DNA from: Xanthobacteraceae bacterium
Lineage (GTDB): Bacteria; Pseudomonadota; Alphaproteobacteria; Rhizobiales; Xanthobacteraceae
Length of the DNA: 64,000 nucleotides
Direction of reading: 5' to 3'
Assembly: GCA_019745775.1 (NCBI GenBank)
Contig: JAIESR010000006.1
Coordinates: 1 to 64,000 of the forward strand
The translations under genes were made by a program, and so were the position numbers. The notes under the pieces were generated by a model. That model worked only from the letters and a program-made list of their open reading frames with translations. It was not told the origin of the DNA and did not search any database. This document shows, in pieces, positions 8,824 through 17,578 of this stretch. The first letter of the stretch is position 1; each line of letters opens with the position of its first letter.

Positions 8824-8857
8824 CGCCCTTCGCGAAGCGGCTTGGGTCGCTGTTGAT

Positions 8858-9003
8858 GTGCCCTCTCCCCTTGCGGGAGAGGGCAGCTCCGAAATGTCAG
8901 CGCATTCGAATGGGTGAGGGGTATCGTTGCTCCAGTTACCCCTCACCCAATCGGAATTTGCCGAACTGACGGCGCAGCCCTCTCCCGCAAGGGGAGAGGG
9001 CGC
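8858..9003. repeat. Complete nested palindromic repeat, copy 3
   Basis: Outer hairpins CCCTCTCCCC-TTGC-GGGAGAGGG (8861-8883) and its mirror (about 8978-9001) enclose TGGGTGAGGGG (8931-8941 region begins at 8921) and CCCCTCACCCA. The two halves are reverse complements of each other. It lies between the convergent ends of the bicupin gene and the second TTT receptor gene and could stop transcription from both sides. Confidence 0.78.
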
Positions 9004-9034
9004 ATCAACGAGCATCGCACTCGCTGCATCAACG

Positions 9035-9991
9035 CTACTGCGCGCCCAATCCCAGCCGCTTGATCAGCTCGCCTTTCGCCTTGTAGTCGGCGACGGTCTG
9101 CGCGTGGAAATCCGTGCCGGAAAGATATTCGATCGACTGGCCGGTGTTGGCCATCACCTTGGCGATCGACTCCTGCCTGAGCGCCGTGCGGCAGGCGGCT
9201 TCTAGCGCTTTGCGCACGTCAGTGGAAATCCCGGCCGGCGCAAACAGGCCGTTGTGCCCGGGCGGCACGCTGGTCTTGACGCCCAGCTCCTTCACGGTCG
9301 GGACGTCCGGATAGGCCGGGTGGCGCTTGTCGGCGAAGATCGCGAGCGCGCGGATCGCCGGCTGCGGCCGGATGGTCGATACGCCGACGGCGGCGAAATC
9401 GACCTCGCCGCGCAACAGCGCCGGCACCAGCGGCGCGTCGCCGCGGAACGGCACCGCCGTGAAGCGGTGGTTCAGCGCGTCGCCCATGTTTTCCATCGAG
9501 AGGTGCGGGATGGTGCCGATCCCCGCATGGCCGTAGGTGAGCTTGCCGGGGGCGTCTTTCGCCGCAGCGAGCAGCTCCTGCACCGATTTGACCTTGGACT
9601 GCGGGCCCACCGCGACGGCGAACACGTTCTCGAACACCTGGCAGATATAGGAGAAGGACCCGACGGTGTAGCGCACGCCCTTCACGAGATAAGGCGCATT
9701 GGCGATCGGCGTGGTGGGGCCGAATGCGATGGTATGGCCGTCGGGCGCCGCGGCGGCGAGCGCGCCGAAGCCGAGCGTGCCGGCGGCGCCATCGCGGTTG
9801 AGCACGACGACGCTCTGTCCCACCTGTTGCGCAATCGCCGCGCCGACCGCGCGGCCGATCACGTCAACCCCGCTGCCGGCGGGAAACGCGATGATCAGCT
9901 CGATCTGCTTCGACGGCCAGCTCTGCCCGAGGGCGGCCTGGCAGCCGCCGGCGAGCATCAGCGCAGCGGCCATCCATCGTGGTGTCGTCAT
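9035..9991 (-). CDS. TTT-family periplasmic substrate-binding protein, receptor 2
   Basis: A 318-residue receptor with a signal peptide of about 22 residues (ending near AALGQS). It carries AFPAGSGVDVIGRAVG as the Asp-bearing ligand loop and APDGHTIAFG in place of the more common APDGYTL. GGGAGGAG precedes the ATG. Its ligand loop (AGSGVD) resembles that of the receptor at 37708 more than the GG.AD type. It is convergent with the bicupin gene across the repeat element and divergent from the MetE-like gene at 10130. Confidence 0.87.
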   Translation of the reverse strand: MTTPRWMAAALMLAGGCQAALGQSWPSKQIELIIAFPAGSGVDVIGRAVGAAIAQQVGQSVVVLNRDGAAGTLGFGALAAAAPDGHTIAFGPTTPIANAPYLVKGVRYTVGSFSYICQVFENVFAVAVGPQSKVKSVQELLAAAKDAPGKLTYGHAGIGTIPHLSMENMGDALNHRFTAVPFRGDAPLVPALLRGEVDFAAVGVSTIRPQPAIRALAIFADKRHPAYPDVPTVKELGVKTSVPPGHNGLFAPAGISTDVRKALEAACRTALRQESIAKVMANTGQSIEYLSGTDFHAQTVADYKAKGELIKRLGLGAQ

Positions 9992-10129
9992 GACGCTCCT
10001 CCCACGTTTGTTGCCATGTTAGGCCAACCGCACATCCGATTGGAGTACGTCCCATGCTGCGTTCAGGTGAGCACTCTTGTAGCTACGACGTGCTCCGCTA
10101 TCGTAGCGTGAATGAGGGAGGCGATCTCA

Positions 10130-11287
10130 ATGAAAAGAAGCAGCAACCGCATTCTCACCACCCATGTCGGCAGTCTGCCGCGGCCGGCCGACCTGCTCGA
10201 CATGATGCACGCGCGCGAGAAGGGCGGGGGCGGCGATCCGAACGCCTACGAGCAGCGCCTGCGCGCGGCGGTTGCAGAGATCGTCAACAAGCAGGTAGAG
10301 CTCGGCATCGACGTGGTCGACGACGGCGAATATTCGAAGCCGAGCTTCGTGACCTACATCAATCAGCGGTTGGGCGGCTTCGAGACCGACAAGAGCGGCG
10401 GCCCCACCAACCAGTGGGCGACGTCGCGCGAGGCGCTAGCGTTTCCCGAATACTACAATTCGCCCGCCAATGCCGGCCCGCCGCGTCCGCCCAACATGGT
10501 CGCCACCGGACCGATCACCTACAAGGGCCACGATCTCGTCAAGCGCGACATCGAAAACTTCAAGGCCGCGCTTCGCCACGTGAAGCCTGAGGAGGCGTTC
10601 ATGCCGGCGATCTCGCCGTCGAACGTCGAGGACCGGCACAAGAACGCCTATTACAAGTCCGATGAGGAATTCCTGTTCGCCATCGCCGATGCGCTGGCGG
10701 AGGAATACAAGGCGATCGTCGCCGCGGGCTTCCTGATCCAGGTCGACGATCCGCGGCTCGTCTCCTACTACGCGCTGAAGCCCGGCGTCAGCGTCGCGGA
10801 TTGCCGGAAATGGGCGGGCCCGCGCATCGCCGCAGTCAATCACGCGCTGCGTGACATCCCGACCGAGAAGATCCGCTTCCACACCTGCTACAGCATCAAC
10901 ATGGGGCCGCGGATCCATGACATGCAGCTCAAGGACTGCATCGACATGATCCTCGGCATCCGCGCCGGCGCCTATTCGTTCGAGGCCGCCAACCCGCGCC
11001 ACGAGCACGAGTGGAAGGTGTGGGAGAGCGCGAAGCTGCCGAAGGACGCGATCCTCATCCCCGGCGTGATCTCGCATTCGACCATCCTGGTCGAGCACCC
11101 GGAACTGGTCGCGGAGCGGATCATGCGCTACGCCAAGATGGTCGGGCGCGAGAACGTGATCGCAGGCTCCGACTGCGGCTTCGCGACCTTCGCGGGCTCG
11201 AAGGAAATCCACCCGAGCATTGTCTGGGCGAAGTTCAAATCGCTGAGCGAAGGCGCGGCGATCGCCAGCAAGCAGTTGTGGGGGTGA
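10130..11287 (+). CDS. Cobalamin-independent methionine synthase-like protein (MetE C-terminal domain family)
   Basis: A 385-residue stand-alone homologue of the zinc-bearing C-terminal barrel of MetE. LTTHVGSLPRP at the N-terminus is the family start. The zinc ligands appear as His-x-Cys in RFHTCYS (about residue 250) and Cys in GSDCGFAT (about 351). The ATG at 10130 is preferred because GGGAGG lies nine bases before it; an ATG at 10112 would overlap that site. The N-terminal MetE domain that binds folate is absent, so a methyl donor other than polyglutamyl-folate, or a lyase-type reaction in xenobiotic breakdown, is possible. Neighbouring TTT receptors favour a catabolic role. Confidence 0.8.
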   Translation: MKRSSNRILTTHVGSLPRPADLLDMMHAREKGGGGDPNAYEQRLRAAVAEIVNKQVELGIDVVDDGEYSKPSFVTYINQRLGGFETDKSGGPTNQWATSREALAFPEYYNSPANAGPPRPPNMVATGPITYKGHDLVKRDIENFKAALRHVKPEEAFMPAISPSNVEDRHKNAYYKSDEEFLFAIADALAEEYKAIVAAGFLIQVDDPRLVSYYALKPGVSVADCRKWAGPRIAAVNHALRDIPTEKIRFHTCYSINMGPRIHDMQLKDCIDMILGIRAGAYSFEAANPRHEHEWKVWESAKLPKDAILIPGVISHSTILVEHPELVAERIMRYAKMVGRENVIAGSDCGFATFAGSKEIHPSIVWAKFKSLSEGAAIASKQLWG

Positions 11288-11304
11288 CGGACGGGCGCGT
11301 CTTC

Positions 11305-11395
11305 GTAGCCCGATTGGAGCGAAAGCGACATCCGGGGCGGTCTGTGACCTGGGTGGGGACTTTCCCGGATTTCGCTCCCGCTCAATCCGGGCTAC
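11305..11395. repeat. GTAGCCCG...CGGGCTAC palindromic repeat
   Basis: Imperfect inverted repeat: GTAGCCCGATTGGAGCGAAAG at the left pairs with CGCTCAATCCGGGCTAC at the right, and CATCCGGG with CCCGGATT inside. It is of the type found in many copies in Bradyrhizobium-related genomes (memory of the group, not a search). It lies downstream of the MetE-like gene. Confidence 0.6.
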
Positions 11396-11416
11396 CAGCT
11401 TCCAACAAACCTCAAG

Positions 11417-11448
11417 AAAACCATGCCCGGCGCGGGGCCGGGCATGGT
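11417..11448 (-). terminator. Rho-independent terminator of the OmpA-like gene
   Basis: On the minus strand a perfect 12-bp stem (ACCATGCCCGGC / GCCGGGCATGGT, five-base loop, 11420-11448) is followed by TTTTCTTG. It starts 26 bases after the stop codon of the OmpA-domain gene. The stem sequence also resembles half of the GGCCGGGCATG repeat at 27762. Confidence 0.7.
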
Positions 11449-11473
11449 CATCTCAGTGGTGTGAGCCTCGGCG

Positions 11474-13312
11474 TCAGCCCGGCGGTTGGCCTTGCGGCGG
11501 CGGACCGCCCGGCGGTCCGTCCTGATCGCCCTGTCCGGCGGCCATGAGTCCCGTGACGTTGCGCACCTCGACCCGGCGGTTTTCGCGGCTCGGTCCATCG
11601 GTCTGCACCCGCAAGTGCTGTTCGCCGTAGCCTTGGGTCACCAGGTTTTCCGGTGGGATGTTGAAGTGCGTGGTGAGGACTTCGGCGACCGCTTCCGCCC
11701 GGCGGTCCGACAACGACATGTTGTCTTCGGCCGCGCCGACGGCATCGGTGTGACCTTCGATCAGGAACACCGTCGCCGGGTTCTCGCCGATCACCTTCAG
11801 CATCGCTTCCGCGAGCCCTTGCAGCCGCGGAATCTGGTCGGGCGAAACCTCCCACGAGCCTGTCGCGAAGTTGATGGTGTTGACGTCGACACTGCGCACG
11901 CGCGCGCGCAGTTCGTAATTGTCGCGCACCTCATCGAGGGTGTAGGGACGCTCCATCGCCACCAGGGGCGGTGCTTCGAGCGCTTCATAGAGATACGCCG
12001 GCGGCGCGGTATCCATTTCGACGATGTATTGCTCTCGTGGGATCGCGATCCTCGGCATCATAAGTCCTGCGATCACTGCGCCACCGACCACGACACCACC
12101 GACCACGGCCGCCGTACCCCAGCGGCGGCGGTTGTCGATCAGCGCATACTCGCGGCCGTCCGGGAAACGACGGTAGCGCCGCAACAGATGACCGCGGCCG
12201 TCCGTGATGGTCACAACGTCGTAACCGCCGCGGTTGACGATGGTGTAGCGCTCGTTGCCGCGCGTCTCGAAACGTGCGTTACCCCAGCGGCGCATCCGCT
12301 CGCCTTCGTCATGGCGGATGAAGACGCGGTTGCCGTCGCGGAAGATGCGGCGGTTGCCGGGCTCCACGATGACCACCGTGTTGCCGACGCGCTCTTCACG
12401 CCGCTTGCCCTTGAGCTCGTTGACATTGCCGACCTGAGGCGGCGGGGCCTTCGGTGCGCCGAACTTCTGGATCTGGACGGGCGGCTGCTGCACCTGCTTC
12501 GGCTGAAGTTGGGGCTGCTGGCCTTGTTGCGGCTGCACCTGCTTGGGCTGGAATTGCGGCTGCTGGCCGGGCGGCGGTTGCACCTGCTTCTGTTCCGGCT
12601 GGAGCTTCTGCTGCTGGCCGGGCGGGGGTTGCACCTGCTTCTGCTCCGGCTGGAGCTTCTGCTGCTGGCCGGGCGGCGGTTGCACCTGCTTCTGCTCCGG
12701 CTGGAGCTTCTGCTGCTGGCCGGGCGGCGGCTGCACCTGTTTCTGCTCCGGCTGGAGCTTCTGCTGCTGGCCGGGCGGCGGCTGCACCTGCTTCTGCTCC
12801 GGCTGGAGCTTCTGCTGCTGGCCGGGTGGCGGCTGCACCTGCTTCTGCTGCTGCTGAAACTTCTGCTGCTGGCCGGGTGGCGGCTGCACCTGCTTCTGCT
12901 GCTGCTGAAACTTCTGCTGGCCGGGCGGGGGCTGCACCTGCTTCTGCTGCTGCTGCTGAAATTTCTGCTGCTGACCGGGCGGCGGCTGCACCTGCTTCTG
13001 CTGCTGAAACTTTTGCTGCTGCTGCTGCTGCGGCGGCGGTTGCACCTGCTTTTGCGGCGGCGGTGGTGGTGCCTTCGGCGGCTGCACTTGCTTTTGCGGC
13101 GGCGGTGGCGGTGCCTTCGGTGGCGGCGCTGCCTCCTTCTTCTTCTTCGGGTCTTCCTTCTGCGCAACGATGATGCGGCCGTCGCCCGCCGACGTTCCGT
13201 CGAACGCGCTCACGATCTGCGGCAATGCGATTGCGGAAACGACGGTGGTCGCAAGCAGCATATGCCGGTAGCGCTCGGCTTTGCTTACAGACCTCATAGG
13301 TAGTTCAGGCAA
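11474..13312 (-). CDS. OmpA-domain envelope protein with a Gln/Pro-rich tandem-repeat region
   Basis: A 612-residue protein. Residues 1-36 form an export signal (LLATTVVSAIALPQIVSA). Residues about 55-285 are almost wholly Gln, Pro, Lys and Val in repeats. A basic middle part (300-410) ends in a hydrophobic stretch (TAAVVGGVVVGGAVIAGLMM). Residues 474-586 are an OmpA-type peptidoglycan-binding domain with GHTDAVG and SDRRAEAV supplying the expected Asp and Arg. It probably anchors to peptidoglycan. The TTG start at 13312 is preferred since AGGAGGG lies four bases upstream; an ATG at 13297 is the alternative. The repeats may vary in number between strains. A terminator follows at 11448-11417. 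Confidence 0.85.
   Translation of the reverse strand: MPELPMRSVSKAERYRHMLLATTVVSAIALPQIVSAFDGTSAGDGRIIVAQKEDPKKKKEAAPPPKAPPPPPQKQVQPPKAPPPPPQKQVQPPPQQQQQQKFQQQKQVQPPPGQQQKFQQQQQKQVQPPPGQQKFQQQQKQVQPPPGQQQKFQQQQKQVQPPPGQQQKLQPEQKQVQPPPGQQQKLQPEQKQVQPPPGQQQKLQPEQKQVQPPPGQQQKLQPEQKQVQPPPGQQQKLQPEQKQVQPPPGQQPQFQPKQVQPQQGQQPQLQPKQVQQPPVQIQKFGAPKAPPPQVGNVNELKGKRREERVGNTVVIVEPGNRRIFRDGNRVFIRHDEGERMRRWGNARFETRGNERYTIVNRGGYDVVTITDGRGHLLRRYRRFPDGREYALIDNRRRWGTAAVVGGVVVGGAVIAGLMMPRIAIPREQYIVEMDTAPPAYLYEALEAPPLVAMERPYTLDEVRDNYELRARVRSVDVNTINFATGSWEVSPDQIPRLQGLAEAMLKVIGENPATVFLIEGHTDAVGAAEDNMSLSDRRAEAVAEVLTTHFNIPPENLVTQGYGEQHLRVQTDGPSRENRRVEVRNVTGLMAAGQGDQDGPPGGPPPQGQPPG
12480..13105. repeat. 51-bp tandem repeats coding for Gln/Pro units
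   Basis: Inside the OmpA-domain gene, five nearly identical 51-bp units lie at about 12570-12830, each coding for a 17-residue unit with QVQPPPG and QQKLQPE. They are flanked by shorter, older-looking variants in which LQPE is replaced by FQQQ. Units differ only at scattered third bases, which suggests recent duplication by slippage. Confidence 0.85.
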
Positions 13313-13608
13313 TTCACCCTCCTCTTGAAGCTCAAACGGCTAGTCGAGATCATCTCACGGATAGCGGCATATTGCGGCCGGATTTGGTTTTTGTGCCCGA
13401 GTCAAGGGCGATTAACAACCGTTCAGTGTCGACGGTTGCCGGCGCGACGGACGGGGCGAGCGCTGTGACACGGCGCCGCTGCTGCTCTAGAATCTGCACT
13501 TCGAACGGTCAGGCGGTACTGGTGGGGAAACGCGAACAATTTAGATAACGCCTTGGGCTGACGTCTGGTTCCGCGCGTATTCCAGCGAGAACAACGAGGA
13601 AACGGTTA
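13313..13608. other. Divergent intergenic region (296 bp)
   Basis: This spacer separates the divergent OmpA-like and maleate-isomerase-like genes, so it should contain promoters for both. No open frame of note, no repeat and no clear operator was recognised. Base composition is somewhat richer in A+T than the genes, as expected of a regulatory region. Confidence 0.4.
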
Positions 13609-14349
13609 ATGAGCGCGCGCGTCGGACTGATCATCCCGTCGTCAAACCGCATGGTCGAGCAGGAGATGGTGCGCGCCTTTCCGCAAGGCGTGACGCCGCA
13701 CGTCACGCGGTTGCGCATGACCGGGCCGAACGGCATGGGCCACGACGCGCTCATTCCGCGCGTCGAAGAGGCGACGCGCTCGCTCGCCGATGCCAAATGC
13801 GACGTGGTGGCGTTCCACTGCACCGCGAATTCGATGGAGGAAGGGCAGGGGGGCGAAGCCCGCATCCTCGCCGCGGTCAAAGGGTCGGGTGCGCGCCATG
13901 CCACCACCACCGCGACCGCGATCCGCCGCGCACTCGATGCGCTCGGCGCGAGCAAGATCGTTCTGGTCACGCCCTATAGCCAGGCCGTGACCGACCACGA
14001 GGCCGAATTCCTCAACGCCGCCGGCTACGAGGTGATCCACGCCGAGGGCTACGACCTCGCCGGCAGCGACGCCTATTGCGCCACCCCCCCGGACGTCTGG
14101 CGCGAGCGCGCGCTGGCCGCCGCGCGTCCGGACGCCGATGTCTATTTCCTGAGCTGCGCCAACATCTCGGTATTCGGGATCATCGAGGACGTGGAAGCGC
14201 GCCTCGGCAAGCCGGTCATCACCAGCAACCAGACGGTGATCTGGGATGCGCTGGCGCGGCTTGGCTGGCAGGATCGCCGCGGTTGCCCGGGACGATTATT
14301 CGCAGCCGCCGCCATTGCCGAGCCGGCGTCGGCGGCGCAACGTGCATAG
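13609..14349 (+). CDS. Maleate cis-trans isomerase / Asp-Glu racemase superfamily enzyme
   Basis: A 246-residue enzyme of the racemase superfamily that uses two cysteines. The first is in VVAFHCTANS (about residue 69) and the second in VYFLSCANIS (about 183), the same spacing as in maleate isomerase and arylmalonate decarboxylase relatives. IIPSSNRMVEQEM at the start is typical of the maleate isomerase branch. GAGG precedes the ATG. It begins a plus-strand run with TTT receptor, flavin monooxygenase and second TTT receptor. A role turning maleate or a related cis-diacid into fumarate is likely; decarboxylation of a malonate is the alternative. Confidence 0.8.
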   Translation: MSARVGLIIPSSNRMVEQEMVRAFPQGVTPHVTRLRMTGPNGMGHDALIPRVEEATRSLADAKCDVVAFHCTANSMEEGQGGEARILAAVKGSGARHATTTATAIRRALDALGASKIVLVTPYSQAVTDHEAEFLNAAGYEVIHAEGYDLAGSDAYCATPPDVWRERALAAARPDADVYFLSCANISVFGIIEDVEARLGKPVITSNQTVIWDALARLGWQDRRGCPGRLFAAAAIAEPASAAQRA

Positions 14350-14374
14350 CGATGTGCTTGGGGGAGTGGAAACA

Positions 14375-15409
14375 ATGAGGGCCTGTCTCGCCGCGCTGGC
14401 ATCCGCTCTGCTCGTCTCTGCTTCCGCCGTTCCGGTATCCGCGCAGGACGCTGTCGCCGCCTTTTTCAAGGGCAAGCAGATGCGGCTGATCGTGGGCTCG
14501 GCGGTCGGCGGCGGCTACGACCTCTACGCGCGTGCGCTGGCGCGCCACATGGTCAATCATATCCCCGGCCAGCCGACCATCATCGTGCAGAACCAGCCGG
14601 CCGCCGGCGGCATGATCCTGACCAACCAGCTGTACAACCAGGGTCCCAGGGACGGGACCGTGTTCTCGGCCCCGCTCAACAGCATCCCGACGGCGCCGAT
14701 GCTGATGAACGGTGCGCAGTTCGACGCCACCAAGCTCAACTGGCTGGGCAGCCTCAACCGCGAGGCCTATGTCGCGTTCCTCTGGCACACCGCGCCGGTG
14801 TCGCACATCGCCGACATGGCGAAGACCGAGGTGCTCGTCGGGTCGACCACTGTCGGCACCACCATGAACGACTTCCCGCTGCTCTTGAACGACCTGCTCG
14901 GCTACAGGTTCAAGCTGGTGCGCGGCTACAAGGGCACGCCCGAAATCAACATCGCGATCGAGCGCGGCGAGATCCAGGGCAATGCCGGCGTCGGGCTCGC
15001 GTCGGTCAAGACGCTGTCGCAGAAATGGATCGACGAGAAGAAGATCAAGTTCATCGGACAGTTCAATGCGCAGCCTTCACCCGAGCTTCCGGGCGTGCCG
15101 TCGGTGATGGAGCAGGCCAAGACCGAGCCGCAGCGCCAGGCGATGCGGCTCTTGTTCGCGCGCACCGAATTCGCGCGGCCGTATTTCCTGCCGCCGGACG
15201 TGCCGGTCGAGCGGGTGCAGGCGCTGCGGCGCGCCTTCGACGCCACCATGAAGGACCCGGCGTTCCTGGCCGAGGCCGAGAAACTCCAGATCGAGATCCT
15301 GCCGATGACCGGCGAATCCTTGCAGAAGCTCGTCGGCGAGCTTGCCGCCACCCCGCCCGATATCGTCGCGCGCGTGAAGGCCGCGCTCGATGCGCCAGCA
15401 GCGAAGTAG
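14375..15409 (+). CDS. TTT-family substrate-binding protein, divergent long type, receptor 3
   Basis: A 344-residue secreted receptor with a signal of about 23 residues (ending VPVSAQD). It differs from the other receptors: the ligand loop reads GSAVGGGYDLYARALA, the DGYT motif is GPRDGTVF, and the C-terminal lobe is longer. GGGGGAG lies nine bases before the ATG; an in-frame ATG at 14246 would overlap the previous gene and lacks a ribosome site. It follows the maleate-isomerase-like gene by 25 bases and precedes the monooxygenase by six, so co-transcription is likely. Confidence 0.83.
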   Translation: MRACLAALASALLVSASAVPVSAQDAVAAFFKGKQMRLIVGSAVGGGYDLYARALARHMVNHIPGQPTIIVQNQPAAGGMILTNQLYNQGPRDGTVFSAPLNSIPTAPMLMNGAQFDATKLNWLGSLNREAYVAFLWHTAPVSHIADMAKTEVLVGSTTVGTTMNDFPLLLNDLLGYRFKLVRGYKGTPEINIAIERGEIQGNAGVGLASVKTLSQKWIDEKKIKFIGQFNAQPSPELPGVPSVMEQAKTEPQRQAMRLLFARTEFARPYFLPPDVPVERVQALRRAFDATMKDPAFLAEAEKLQIEILPMTGESLQKLVGELAATPPDIVARVKAALDAPAAK

Positions 15410-15415
15410 CTCGTC

Positions 15416-16576
15416 ATGTCGGTGATTCCAGTCGACGCCGACAACGCCTTGTTGCGTGAACGCCGGGCGATGTATTCCGACAACGCGCTGCAGATCGGGC
15501 TGTTCGGCCCGAACTGCTCGTCGGGGCGCGCCGTCACCACGGTGCCGGAGCGCTGGACCGGAAGCTGGGCGGAGAATCTCGCGCTCGCGCGCATGGCCGA
15601 CGAGGCCGGGATCGATTTCCTGCTGCCGATCGGCCGCTGGAAGGGCTACGGCGGCAACACCGACTACCAGGGCGAGACGCTCGAGACCATCAACTGGGCC
15701 TCGGGCCTGCTGGCGTCGACGCAGCGCATCACGGTGTTCGGTACCGTACATGCGCCGCTGTTCAATCCGATCATCGCGGCGAAGAAGATGGTCACTGCCG
15801 ATCACATCGGATCCGGGCGCTTCGGCCTCAACATCGTGGTCGGATGGAACGAAGGCGAGTTCGAGATGTTCGGCATCGAGCAGCGCGAGCACGAAGCGCG
15901 CTACGACTTCGCACAGGAATGGATCGACGCCATCAAGCTCGCGTGGTCGGACCGCGAGGACTTCAACTTCGAGGGTAAATTCCTCAAGCTCAAGGGCATC
16001 CGCGCCAAGCCGAAGCCTTACGGCGGCACGCGCCCGGTGATCATGAACGCGGGCGCATCGGCGACCGGACAGGCCTTCGCGATCCGCAACTGCGACGCCT
16101 TTTTCGTGCGGCCGTCGCGCGTGTCGCTCGACGAGACCGCGCAGCGGATCACGGCGGTGAAAAAGGCGGCGTGGGACCTCGGCCGCGAGATCGGCGTCTA
16201 TACCGTTGGCGTCATCACCTGCAAGCCGACCGAGAAGGCTGCGAAGGACTACTACCAGCATTGGAGCGTCGAGGTTGCGGACTGGACCGCGGTCGACTCA
16301 ATCCTTGCGATCAAGAACATCACGCCTGAGACCGTGCCGATGGAGGAGTTCAATCTCCGCCGCCGGCAATACACCGAAGGCATGGGCGGGCTTTCGATCG
16401 TGGGCGACCCCGACCAGGTCGCGAAACAGCTCGCCGACCTGTCGTCGGCGGGGCTCACCGGCATCGCGGTGTCGGGCGTGAATTATCTGCAGGAGCTGCC
16501 CTTCTTCCGTGACGAGGTGCTGCCGCGCCTGCAGCGCCTTGGTGTGCGCTCGCGGACGCGGACGCGCGCGATGTAA
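15416..16576 (+). CDS. LLM-class flavin-dependent monooxygenase, RutA/NtaA-like
   Basis: A 386-residue bacterial-luciferase-family protein. FGTVHAPLFNPIIAAKKMVTADHIGSGRFGLNIVVGW (broken here into its known parts: the active-site HAPLFNP and the flavin-binding GRFGLNIV) lies around residues 105-142. The C-terminus has GGLSIVGDPDQVAKQLADL, the usual final barrel segment. RutA opens the uracil ring using FMNH2 and oxygen, and other relatives attack amines or sulfonates. It needs a separate flavin reductase; one is encoded at 28870. It is flanked by two TTT receptor genes in one probable operon. Substrate unknown, probably nitrogen- or sulfur-bearing. Confidence 0.82.
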   Translation: MSVIPVDADNALLRERRAMYSDNALQIGLFGPNCSSGRAVTTVPERWTGSWAENLALARMADEAGIDFLLPIGRWKGYGGNTDYQGETLETINWASGLLASTQRITVFGTVHAPLFNPIIAAKKMVTADHIGSGRFGLNIVVGWNEGEFEMFGIEQREHEARYDFAQEWIDAIKLAWSDREDFNFEGKFLKLKGIRAKPKPYGGTRPVIMNAGASATGQAFAIRNCDAFFVRPSRVSLDETAQRITAVKKAAWDLGREIGVYTVGVITCKPTEKAAKDYYQHWSVEVADWTAVDSILAIKNITPETVPMEEFNLRRRQYTEGMGGLSIVGDPDQVAKQLADLSSAGLTGIAVSGVNYLQELPFFRDEVLPRLQRLGVRSRTRTRAM

Positions 16577-16589
16577 GCGAGAGAGCAAG

Positions 16590-17552
16590 ATGAAGAAACT
16601 GATTCTGTTGCTTTCCATCGGCTGCGGCGTGGCGGGCGCCGCCTATGCGCAGCGCCCGGAATGGCCGGCAAAGCCGATCAGGCTGATCGTGCCGTTCGGC
16701 GCTGGCGGCGCCGCCGACGTCACCGCGCGGCTTTTCGCCGAGCATCTTGGACAAACATTCGGCCAGCAATTCGTGGTCGAGAACCGCACCGGCGGTGGCG
16801 GGCTGATCGGGGCGCAGGCGCTCATGCGCTCCGATCCCGACGGCTACACGCTTGGCTCGGGCGGCATGTCGGTGCATGTTCTGGGTGCGGCGCTGAGCGA
16901 GAATCCCGGCTTCGATCCGGTCAAGGATTTCACCCACATCGCCTATCTCGGCGGCGCGCCGAGCCTCATCGTCGCGCACCCCGCGATCGGCGTGAAGACG
17001 ATGAAGGAGATGCTCGCGCATGCCCGCGGGCTGGCGAACGAAATGCCATACGTGTCGTCGGGCACCGGCACTGTCGGCCACATCGTGTTCGAATACGTGG
17101 TGGTGAAGGAGAAGCTCAACGCCGTGCATGTTCCGTATCGCGCCGGCAGCGCGGCGGTGGTCGATCTCCTGGCCGGCCGCGTCAACGTCGGCGCGCTCAA
17201 CTGGGCGACCGCGCGCCAGCACGTGCAGGCGGGCACGCTGGTGCCGATCGCGGTGTCGTCCGCCAAGCGCCTGCCGCAGCTGCCCGACCTGCCGACGCTC
17301 GCCGAGCTCGGCTATCCCGAGATCCAGACCACGACCTGGACCATGATCAGCGGCCCACCGGGCGTGCCGAAGAACATCGTCGACGCGGTCAATCGCGAAG
17401 TGCGCGCGATCGCGGTGAAGCCCGAATTGAAGAAGCATTCCGAGAACGAGGGCGAGGAGCCGCGGCTCCTCTCGCCGGCGGAGCTGACCAGCCTGGTGCA
17501 GACCGAGGTCGCCCGCTGGACGCCGGTCGTTCGGGCGATGGCGAAGAAGTAG
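16590..17552 (+). CDS. TTT-family periplasmic substrate-binding protein, receptor 4
   Basis: A 320-residue receptor with an orthodox signal (MKKLILLLSIGCGVAGAAYA, cleavage after residue 20). The ligand loop is PFGAGGAADVTARLF, followed by VENRTGGGG and PDGYTLG. The ATG at 16590 lies 13 bases after the monooxygenase stop with GAGAG before it. As last gene of the isomerase-receptor-monooxygenase-receptor set, it may collect the substrate or the product of that pathway. A full repeat element begins 26 bases after its stop. Confidence 0.88.
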   Translation: MKKLILLLSIGCGVAGAAYAQRPEWPAKPIRLIVPFGAGGAADVTARLFAEHLGQTFGQQFVVENRTGGGGLIGAQALMRSDPDGYTLGSGGMSVHVLGAALSENPGFDPVKDFTHIAYLGGAPSLIVAHPAIGVKTMKEMLAHARGLANEMPYVSSGTGTVGHIVFEYVVVKEKLNAVHVPYRAGSAAVVDLLAGRVNVGALNWATARQHVQAGTLVPIAVSSAKRLPQLPDLPTLAELGYPEIQTTTWTMISGPPGVPKNIVDAVNREVRAIAVKPELKKHSENEGEEPRLLSPAELTSLVQTEVARWTPVVRAMAKK

Positions 17553-17578
17553 TGACGTGCGCGCCGACCGTTGTTATT

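Noticed and set aside
12480-13105. CRISPR-like spaced repeats
   Set aside because: The repeats are contiguous 51-bp coding units in frame, without unique spacers.
11486-13303. A 605-codon plus-strand frame opposite the OmpA-domain gene
   Set aside because: Its Leu/Arg repeat pattern is only the reverse reading of the Gln/Pro repeats; the minus-strand frame has a signal peptide, an OmpA domain and a terminator.
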